Shown: positions 1 to 5,333 of the stretch, piece after piece
Layout: the number at the start of each line of letters is the position of its first letter
Numbering within the stretch: position 1 is the first letter of the stretch
DNA from: Zetaproteobacteria bacterium
GTDB lineage: Bacteria > Pseudomonadota > Zetaproteobacteria > Mariprofundales > Mariprofundaceae
Length of the DNA stretch: 5,333 bases
Reading direction: 5' to 3'
NCBI GenBank assembly: GCA_021545625.1
Contig: JAJRVH010000208.1
Coordinates: 1-5,333, forward strand
Notes under the pieces: model-generated
The model's database searches: none
The model's input: only the letters and a program-made list of their open reading frames with translations
Told to the model about the DNA's origin: nothing
Position numbers and translations under genes: made by a program

Positions 1-503
1 CCTACGTCGATCAGTCGCGCGATGCGCTGGATGGAGACAAGACGGTCTGGGAAGAGATTTCAGGCGGCGCGGATTCGATCTGGCTGGGCAAGGTCGAGGT
101 ATCCAGCCGCGCCTATTGCGGCCGCTTCAATTTCAAGGGGGCGGATCAGCAGAAGCCGATCAAGGCCCTGTCGGGCGGCGAACGCAATCGCGTGCATCTG
201 GCCAAGATGCTGAAAGCCGGCGGCAATGTGCTGCTGCTGGACGAGCCGACCAACGATCTTGATGTGGAAACCCTGCGGGCTCTGGAAGAGGCGCTGCTCG
301 ATTTTGCCGGCTGCGCTGTGGTGATTTCGCATGACCGCTGGTTCCTCGACCGCATTGCGACCCATATCCTTGCTTTCGAGGGCGAGGGGCATGTCGAATG
401 GTTCGAGGGCAATTTCGCCGATTATGAGGCCGACAAGAAGAAGCGTCTGGGCGAGGACGCGACCCGGCCGCATCGGTTCATATACAAGAAGCTCGTGCAT
501 TAG
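1..503 (+). CDS. ettA: EttA, energy-dependent translational throttle ABC-F ATPase (3' part only)
   Basis: EttA is a cytoplasmic ABC-F protein. It binds the ribosomal E site and, depending on ATP/ADP status, gates entry into the elongation cycle. The reading frame is open from the window edge (first full codon at 3) to a TAG at 501-503, giving 166 residues, roughly the last 30% of a protein usually near 555 aa. This is the end of the second ABC domain. Visible motifs, numbered within the fragment, are the ABC signature LSGGERNR (56-63), Walker B LLLDEPTNDLD with D80 and catalytic E81, and the H-switch ISHDRWFLDRI with H110. The segment RAYCGRFNFKG just before the signature and the tail ending RFIYKKLVH match the EttA subfamily as I remember E. 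coli EttA, rather than Uup or YheS. All ATPase residues in view are intact. It converges on the histidine kinase gene with interlocked stop codons. The start, the first ABC domain and the arm motif lie outside the window. Confidence 0.95.
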   Translation, partial: YVDQSRDALDGDKTVWEEISGGADSIWLGKVEVSSRAYCGRFNFKGADQQKPIKALSGGERNRVHLAKMLKAGGNVLLLDEPTNDLDVETLRALEEALLDFAGCAVVISHDRWFLDRIATHILAFEGEGHVEWFEGNFADYEADKKKRLGEDATRPHRFIYKKLVH

Positions 504-2752
504 GGGCGTTCCGGGTGCTCCTCGCCGGCCGGACTGAGCAGTCTCCGGATGGCCTGGCTGAGTACCGATACCCGGAAGGGCTTGTGGATCATATCGGTAT
601 GTTCCGTGGCGATGATGCCCGTGATCGAATCGGTAAGATCGAAGGCGGTTGAAAAGAGGATCGGCAGCTTCGCATCGACGGCCCGGATGCTTTCGGCCAC
701 CTGAGGTCCGCTTTTGCCGGGCATGACGACGTCCAGCACGATCAGCGCGATATCCTGCCGGTGCTCCTCGAAGCGTCGCAGGCCTTCCTGGCCGTCGCAG
801 GCGGCAAGGGGACGATAGCCGAGCCCTTCGAGCACCTGGCAGGCGGCCTCGCGGAAGGCCGGCTCGTCGTCGATCACCAGAATCGTTTCTCCATGACCGT
901 GAATGATTTCCCCCGAATGTTCGTCGGCGCGGATTTCGTCGGCCTGACGCGGCAGATAGAGGTCGATGTCGGTGCCCTCGCCCGGCGCGCTGTGCACATG
1001 GATGCTGCCGCCCAGCCGGCGTACATAGCCGTAGACCATCGGCAACCCGAGTCCGGTGCCCTGGCCGACTTCGCGGGTCGTGAAGAAGGGCTCGAAGATA
1101 TGTTTCTGTATATCCTCGCCGATGCCTTCGCCGTTGTCACTGATGCGCAGCCGTACGAGCTTGCGCGAGGAGACGTGCGGATAGCTCTGAATGAATTCCT
1201 CGTCCGCGTCGAAACGCTCGAGGCTCATGCGGATGGCTGGCGCCGGGGTTTCCCGCGTGGCCTGTACGGCATTATGGATCAGGTGGGTCAGCGCCTCCTG
1301 CAGCTTGGCCTGATCGGCATGTACGGCCAGTTGCTCGTCGGTGGCGGGCAGCTGAAGTTCAAGACGGGTGTCATGATCCAGCGTCGGACGGATGATGGCC
1401 TCGAAATCGCGCATGAAACGTTTCAGGTCTGTGCGGACCTGTTTGATCTGGCTTTTGCGGGCGAACACCAGCATCTGCTCGATCATGCCGGCCGAGCGCC
1501 GGATCAGCGTCTCGATCCGGTCCAGACGCTCGCGCGACTGATCGTCGGTAAGCTGCTGACGGATCAGATACAGATTACCCTGCATGCCGGCCAGCGCGTT
1601 GTTGAATTCATGGGCGATGCCCCCGACCAGCGTGGCCGTCGTATCCATGCGTTCGGCCATCTGCATCTGCTCGTCCATGATCTGCTGCTGCTGTTTGCGT
1701 ACGCTGATATCGTTGATGATGCCGTACACGCAGTCCAGCCGTCCCTTGCGGTCGTAGCATATGGTGATGGTTTCGCCGAACCAGCGCACCTCGTTTCCGA
1801 TGCGGCCCTGGTAGGCGAAGTCCAGATGTTCGCGCTGTTTGCGGATGGCATCCTGCAGCCGGGCCTTGTTGCTCAGCCGCTGTCCCTCGGCCGGCCCCCA
1901 GCTCCAGAGTTCCTGCCGTTGCAGGGAATCGGGCGGTATGTTCAGGATCTGCATCGATTTTCCGGAGATGCCCGAATAACGGATGCCATCCGTCGACCAC
2001 CAGAAGCAGGCCGGCAGAACCTGCATCATGTCCATGATATGTTCCTTCAGATCATCATGCGAATGTCGCAGGTGCTGATAGATGTCGAGAATGTCGGAGG
2101 CTTCCTCGGGCAGTTCGCGCTCGAGCCTGACCACCGAATCGTCCGAGACGTCTTCTCGTTCGACGGCCTGGCGGACGCGGTAGATCGGCACGATCAGCCG
2201 GCGTTCCAGCGCCCGGTGCAACGCGGTGATCGACAGCAGTACCAGTATCAGCATCAGCGCCGCGGCCCAGGCCGCGGTGACAAAGATCGTCGTGCGGACC
2301 GGCCGGTCGTCCATGATCAGGGCCAGTGGCACCCGGTGGCCGGGAACCGGGCGCGTGAACAGGTGCAGATGATCGATGCCGCTGACCAGCGATTGCAGAT
2401 TGCCGGGCGTGACGGGCTGCGACAGGTGCAGGATCGGGCGCTCGTCGCTGTGGATGGAGGCGGACAGCAGGCGTCCGCTGGCATCGATCAGAAGCATGGC
2501 CGAGATCAGCGGCTCTTCAACGAGCGCATCTCCTTCCTCCCGGATCGATCGCCGGTCATTTTCGTCGATATGCCTGGCGAATTCGGCTGTCTGGTATTCC
2601 AGTCTGTGGTCGGCGATCAGTTTGAGGATATAGCCCTGCAGCGTGTTGCAGGAAAGCGAGAAGACGATGGCGAGGACGATAAAGAAGGCGCCGCTCCATA
2701 TCAGCAGGGTCCGGGTCAGATCCTTTTTCAATGTATGGTGCATCTGCTGCAT
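500..2752 (-). CDS. Membrane-bound hybrid sensor histidine kinase (sensor-PAS-HisKA-HATPase-REC)
   Basis: This 750-residue kinase should autophosphorylate on histidine and pass the phosphate to its own C-terminal receiver. Domains in order: membrane helix about 13-33; periplasmic sensor about 34-153 of unidentified family; second helix about 154-177; HAMP-like linker about 186-236; PAS domain about 242-352; Gln-rich helix about 353-370; and HisKA with GGIAHEFNN, phospho-acceptor H381. HATPase_c has N-box N494, DNGEGIG (539-545), FEPFF (553-557) and GQGTGLGL (563-570). The receiver, about 621-741, has acidic pair D628/D629, phospho-acceptor D674, T702 and K724. Every catalytic residue is present. 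The HExxN form of the H-box also suits phosphatase activity, and HEFNN kinases with a terminal receiver resemble CckA-type enzymes. There is no HPt domain and no adjacent response regulator. ATG 2752 is preferred over the in-frame ATG three codons later because GAGG lies 6 bases upstream. The signal and the output are unknown. Confidence 0.93.
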   Translation of the reverse strand: MQQMHHTLKKDLTRTLLIWSGAFFIVLAIVFSLSCNTLQGYILKLIADHRLEYQTAEFARHIDENDRRSIREEGDALVEEPLISAMLLIDASGRLLSASIHSDERPILHLSQPVTPGNLQSLVSGIDHLHLFTRPVPGHRVPLALIMDDRPVRTTIFVTAAWAAALMLILVLLSITALHRALERRLIVPIYRVRQAVEREDVSDDSVVRLERELPEEASDILDIYQHLRHSHDDLKEHIMDMMQVLPACFWWSTDGIRYSGISGKSMQILNIPPDSLQRQELWSWGPAEGQRLSNKARLQDAIRKQREHLDFAYQGRIGNEVRWFGETITICYDRKGRLDCVYGIINDISVRKQQQQIMDEQMQMAERMDTTATLVGGIAHEFNNALAGMQGNLYLIRQQLTDDQSRERLDRIETLIRRSAGMIEQMLVFARKSQIKQVRTDLKRFMRDFEAIIRPTLDHDTRLELQLPATDEQLAVHADQAKLQEALTHLIHNAVQATRETPAPAIRMSLERFDADEEFIQSYPHVSSRKLVRLRISDNGEGIGEDIQKHIFEPFFTTREVGQGTGLGLPMVYGYVRRLGGSIHVHSAPGEGTDIDLYLPRQADEIRADEHSGEIIHGHGETILVIDDEPAFREAACQVLEGLGYRPLAACDGQEGLRRFEEHRQDIALIVLDVVMPGKSGPQVAESIRAVDAKLPILFSTAFDLTDSITGIIATEHTDMIHKPFRVSVLSQAIRRLLSPAGEEHPERP

Positions 2753-2758
2753 CCACCA

Positions 2759-2762
2759 CCTC
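2759..2762 (-). promoter_or_regulatory. Ribosome binding site of the hybrid histidine kinase
   Basis: On the minus strand GAGG (within GAGGTGG) ends 6 bases before the ATG at 2752-2750. This is good Shine-Dalgarno spacing and supports that codon over the second in-frame ATG at 2743-2741. Confidence 0.6.
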
Positions 2763-2790
2763 GCCAGAGCCAGCTTATCGCAGATGCATG

Positions 2791-2824
2791 AAAAACGCCA
2801 GCCCCGCCGGTGCGGAGCTGGCGT
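2791..2824 (-). terminator. Rho-independent terminator of the pycA-pycB operon
   Basis: Bases 2795-2802 (ACGCCAGC) pair perfectly with 2817-2824 (GCTGGCGT). An inner CCGC/GCGG stem (2804-2807 with 2812-2815) follows after one C/A mismatch, closing on a CGGT loop. Read on the minus strand, the hairpin is followed directly by TTTTT (2795-2791), the classic intrinsic terminator layout. It begins about 50 bases past the pycB stop and should end the pyc transcript before the kinase gene. The plus-strand reading has no T run after the stem, so it appears one-directional. Confidence 0.85.
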
Positions 2825-2872
2825 GCAGGAATCGGACGAACCGCCGCAGGCGGGGCGCCCGGAACGTGCGGG

Positions 2873-4723
2873 TCAGTCGATTTCCATCAGGCATTCGTCC
2901 GGATTGACGTTGTCTCCCTCGCGTACATGGATGGCCCTGATCGTTCCGGCCACCGGTGCATGCACCGGGTTTTCCATCTTCATCGCCTCGACGGTCAGCA
3001 CGGTCTGACCTGCCTCGACGCTGTCGCCGACGGCGACGGTGATCGAGACGATGCGGCCCGGCATCGGCGTGGTGACATCCGAATCGCTGGTCGCCTTCGG
3101 CCGGCGGGAGCCCTTCGACGCCTTCTTCGCATCGATGCTGCCGTCGGCGGTCGGCACGACCTCGGTCAGCGTTTCGACCATGACCTCTTCAAGGACGTTG
3201 TCGACCTTGACGTAGAACGGCCGCACATCGTCGCTCTTGTGGCCGGAGCCTTCGATCTTGATGTGGTATTCCTCGCCGTGGATCGTGATGTTGAATTCGG
3301 TCGGCGCCAGCGACGGGGCCACGACCGGCGCTGCGGCTTCGGCATCAGCGGGCGCTTCCAGCGGTTCGGGCCTGAATTCGCCGCTTTCGCGCTCCTCGAA
3401 GAACTCCAGCGCCACGGTCGGGAACATCGCATAGGAGAGCACGTCCTCGACCGATTTGGCCTTGTCGCCGATCTCGCGCGTCAGCGCGTCCAGCTCCGGT
3501 TCGAGCAGGTCGGCCGGGCGTACATCGGTCGGCTCCTCGTCGCCCAGCGCCAGCTTGCGTACTTCCTCGTTGACTTCGCCGAGCGGGCGGCCGTACAGGC
3601 CTTTCAGATAGGCCTTGGTTTCATTGGTGATGACCTTGTATTTCTTGCCGGACAGCACGTTCAGCACGGCCTGGGTCCCGACGATCTGGCTGGTCGGCGT
3701 GACCAGCGGCGGATAGCCGAAGTCCTTGCGCACGCGCGGAATCTCGTCGAGCACCTCGTCCATCTTGTCCAGCGCGCCCTGGTCGCGCAGCTGATTGGCC
3801 AGATTGGAGATCATGCCGCCCGGGATCTGGTTGACGAATACGCGCGTATCAACACCGGTGGCGTCGGATTCGAAGCGCGCATACTTCTTGCGTACCTCGC
3901 GGAAATAGGCCGCAATCTCCTGCAGCGCTTCCAGATCCAGGCCGGTGTCGTAGTCGCCGCCGGCGAAGGCCGCGACCATGGCCTCGGTCGGCGGATGGCT
4001 GGTGCCGCCGGCCAGCGGACTGATGGCCGTGTCGATGATGTCGCAGCCGGCATGCACCGCTTCCCACTGCACCATCTCGGCCACGCCGGCTGTGGCATGC
4101 GAATGCAGATGCAGCGGAATCGATACCGCCTGCTTGAGTGCGCTGACCAGCTCGCGCGTGGCGGCCGGCGTCAGCAGGCCGGCCATGTCCTTGATGGCGA
4201 TGGTGTCGCAGCCCATGTCCTCGAACTGTTTGCCGAGATCGACAAAGTGTTCAAGCGTATGCACCGGGCTGACCGTGTAGCAGATCGCGCCTTCGGCATG
4301 CTTGCCGTTGGCCTTGACCTGATTGACCGAGGTACGCACGTTGCGCAGGTCGTTCATCGCATCGAAGATGCGGAACACGTCGACGCCGTTGGCGGCGGCC
4401 ATGTCGACGAACTTCTGCACGACGTCGTCGGCATAATGGCGGTAGCCGAGCAGGTTCTGGCCGCGCAGCAGCATCTGGATCGGCGTGTTCGGCAACGCCT
4501 TTTTCAGCTCGCGCAGCCGCACCCAGGGCCCTTCCTTCAGATAACGCAGGCAGGTATCGAAGGTGGCGCCGCCCCAGGCCTCGATCGACCAGTAGCCGAT
4601 AGCGTCGAGCTTGTCGCAGATCGGCAGCATGTCGTCCAGGCGCATGCGCGTGGCCAGCAGCGACTGGTGGCCGTCGCGCAGCGCAAGTTCGGTAATGGCC
4701 AGTTTCTTTTTCGGTGTCGTCAT
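2873..4723 (-). CDS. pycB: Pyruvate carboxylase subunit B (carboxyltransferase plus biotin carrier; OadA-like)
   Basis: This 616-residue subunit carries biotin and transfers its carboxyl group to pyruvate to form oxaloacetate. The N-terminal carboxyltransferase TIM barrel (about 8-300) opens with ALRDGHQS. It keeps the expected metal ligands D17, H207 and H209 (in LHLHSHAT) and the carbamylated lysine K178 (AIKDMAG). These are the positions I recall for Vibrio OadA. A conserved PYC/OADA domain follows to about 450, then an Ala/Pro-rich linker (about 453-475), a small beta segment, a Lys/Ser-rich linker (about 530-548) and a biotinyl domain (about 549-616) with EAMKME, biotinylated at K582. 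The same protein family serves as the alpha subunit of the sodium-pumping oxaloacetate decarboxylase. The biotin carboxylase gene 37 bases upstream, and the absence of oadB/oadG in view, favour pyruvate carboxylase. The ATG at 4723 has AAGGA 8 bases upstream. A terminator follows the stop. Confidence 0.93.
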   Translation of the reverse strand: MTTPKKKLAITELALRDGHQSLLATRMRLDDMLPICDKLDAIGYWSIEAWGGATFDTCLRYLKEGPWVRLRELKKALPNTPIQMLLRGQNLLGYRHYADDVVQKFVDMAAANGVDVFRIFDAMNDLRNVRTSVNQVKANGKHAEGAICYTVSPVHTLEHFVDLGKQFEDMGCDTIAIKDMAGLLTPAATRELVSALKQAVSIPLHLHSHATAGVAEMVQWEAVHAGCDIIDTAISPLAGGTSHPPTEAMVAAFAGGDYDTGLDLEALQEIAAYFREVRKKYARFESDATGVDTRVFVNQIPGGMISNLANQLRDQGALDKMDEVLDEIPRVRKDFGYPPLVTPTSQIVGTQAVLNVLSGKKYKVITNETKAYLKGLYGRPLGEVNEEVRKLALGDEEPTDVRPADLLEPELDALTREIGDKAKSVEDVLSYAMFPTVALEFFEERESGEFRPEPLEAPADAEAAAPVVAPSLAPTEFNITIHGEEYHIKIEGSGHKSDDVRPFYVKVDNVLEEVMVETLTEVVPTADGSIDAKKASKGSRRPKATSDSDVTTPMPGRIVSITVAVGDSVEAGQTVLTVEAMKMENPVHAPVAGTIRAIHVREGDNVNPDECLMEID

Positions 4724-4731
4724 AGCATCAG

Positions 4732-4736
4732 TCCTT
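4732..4736 (-). promoter_or_regulatory. Ribosome binding site of pycB
   Basis: AAGGA on the minus strand sits 8 bases before the ATG at 4723-4721, in the 37-base pycA-pycB gap. A nearer ATG at 4728-4726 is out of frame and meets a TGA after two codons, so it is not the pycB start. Confidence 0.6.
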
Positions 4737-4760
4737 TTTCAGTTCGCATGCGCCGGCGCG

Positions 4761-5333
4761 TCACAGTCCGGCATGGGCGGCAATGGCCACGGCCACGGCC
4801 GCAGCGATATCCTCGCGTGCCTCGAACGGCTTGTAGTCGAGCAGTTCCGGATGCTGGTCCAGAAAGCCGGTATGGAACTCGCCGGACAGAAAGGCCTCCG
4901 AAGCCGCGATATGGCGATAGAAGGGCAGCGTCGTGCGCATGCCGCGAATGTCGTATTCGCCCAGCGCGCGCTGCGAGCGCATGACCGTGGTTGGCCAGTC
5001 CATGCCCGAAACGGTCAGCTTGGCGCACATCGAGTCGTAATAGGGGGGGAGCTCGTAGCCGGCATAAACGCAGCCGTCCACGCGCACGCCAAGGCCACCC
5101 GGCGAATGATAGCGGGTGATGCGTCCGGGGGTCGGCAGGAAGTCGTTCTTCGGATCCTCGGCATTGATCCGGTATTCGATCGCAAAACCGTTGATGCGCA
5201 GATCCTCCTGGGTGAAGGGCAGCGGCCGGCCGGCGGCGATGGCGATCTGCTGGGCGACGATGTCGATGCCGGTGATGGCCTCGGTGATCGTGTGTTCGAC
5301 CTGCAGGCGGGTGTTCATCTCCATGAACCAGAA
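4761..5333 (-). CDS. pycA: Pyruvate carboxylase subunit A, biotin carboxylase (3' part only)
   Basis: This is the ATP-dependent biotin carboxylase subunit, which uses bicarbonate to carboxylate the biotin on PycB. The frame enters at the window edge as FWFMEMNTR and runs 190 residues to a TGA at 4763-4761, about 40% of a protein usually near 470 aa. The fragment holds the active-site string EMNTRLQVEH, matching the E288/N290/R292/E296 region of E. coli AccC. It also keeps the arginine in GVRVDG that corresponds to AccC R338, and AGYELPPYYDSM. Several features fit the PycA group better than fatty-acid AccC, from memory of the Pseudomonas protein: HTITEAITGIDIV in place of the usual HPVTE form, RINAEDPKNDFLP, and a tail ending AIAAHAGL. 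The pycB gene follows after 37 bases with no terminator between, so the two are probably co-transcribed. The ATP-grasp core and the start codon are outside the window. An acyl-CoA carboxylase subunit is a less likely alternative. Confidence 0.93.
   Translation of the reverse strand, partial: FWFMEMNTRLQVEHTITEAITGIDIVAQQIAIAAGRPLPFTQEDLRINGFAIEYRINAEDPKNDFLPTPGRITRYHSPGGLGVRVDGCVYAGYELPPYYDSMCAKLTVSGMDWPTTVMRSQRALGEYDIRGMRTTLPFYRHIAASEAFLSGEFHTGFLDQHPELLDYKPFEAREDIAAAVAVAIAAHAGL

Noticed and set aside
511..540. A GC-rich palindromic patch (CCGGCCGG) near the ettA/kinase junction as a shared terminator.
   Set aside because: There is no adjacent T run in either direction and it lies within the kinase coding sequence, so it is better read as coding GC bias.
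2774..2779. GATAAG on the minus strand as a -10 element for the kinase gene.
   Set aside because: It matches only four of six consensus positions and has no acceptable -35 at 16-18 bases. It was kept as a possibility within a finding, not annotated as a promoter.
761..2791. A 676-codon open frame on the plus strand opposite the histidine kinase gene.
   Set aside because: Its codons lie exactly opposite the kinase codons, so it stays open merely because the kinase avoids TTA, CTA and TCA, which are rare in GC-rich genomes. The translation shows no recognisable domain, while the kinase frame shows complete motifs.
2841..2853. A second small hairpin (CCGCC-GCA-GGCGG) between the pycB stop and the terminator.
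   Set aside because: The five-base stem is perfect but has no T run on either strand, and short GC stems are expected in DNA of this composition. It is not supported as a terminator or regulatory element.
2810..4984. A 724-codon open frame on the plus strand opposite pycB and the end of pycA.
   Set aside because: It is again codon-aligned antisense to pycB and explained by the same codon avoidance. Its translation is rich in Arg, His, Asp and Gly with no domain, whereas the minus-strand frame is an intact PycB.
4720..5028. A 102-codon minus-strand frame overlapping the pycA end and the pycA-pycB gap.
   Set aside because: It is out of frame with the clear biotin carboxylase coding sequence, has no recognisable motif and lacks a convincing start signal.

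Overview
The window looks like ordinary chromosomal DNA from a GC-rich proteobacterium, most likely a gammaproteobacterium. GC content is about 60% by eye. The taxonomic hint comes from an EttA-type ABC-F protein and a two-subunit pyruvate carboxylase (PycA/PycB) whose PycA C-terminus closely resembles, from memory, the Pseudomonas-type subunit. A genus cannot be named from this sequence. No tRNA, rRNA, mobile element, CRISPR array or phage gene was seen.

Layout: positions 1-503 (+) hold the C-terminal third of ettA, the ribosome-bound translational throttle ATPase. It converges on a large hybrid sensor histidine kinase gene (500-2752, -), and the two stop codons interlock in the four bases TTAG. 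Upstream of the kinase is a 120-base gap (2753-2872) with a strong minus-strand intrinsic terminator. Beyond it lie pycB (2873-4723, -) and the 3' part of pycA (4761-5333, -), 37 bases apart and evidently one operon transcribed leftward.

How the genes work together: PycA (biotin carboxylase) carboxylates the biotin carried on PycB. The PycB carboxyltransferase domain then moves the carboxyl group to pyruvate to make oxaloacetate, which refills the TCA cycle. The terminator after pycB separates this metabolic operon from the kinase. The kinase is membrane-anchored, with a periplasmic sensor, a PAS domain, a CckA-like HEFNN phosphotransfer motif, an ATPase domain and a C-terminal receiver. It has no cognate regulator in view. 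EttA is functionally unrelated to its neighbours.

Nothing here amounts to a clearly new biological system. The points worth a second look are the interlocked convergent stops, the very short kinase leader squeezed against a terminator, the unclassified sensor region of the kinase, and the risk that pycB is misannotated as oxaloacetate decarboxylase.
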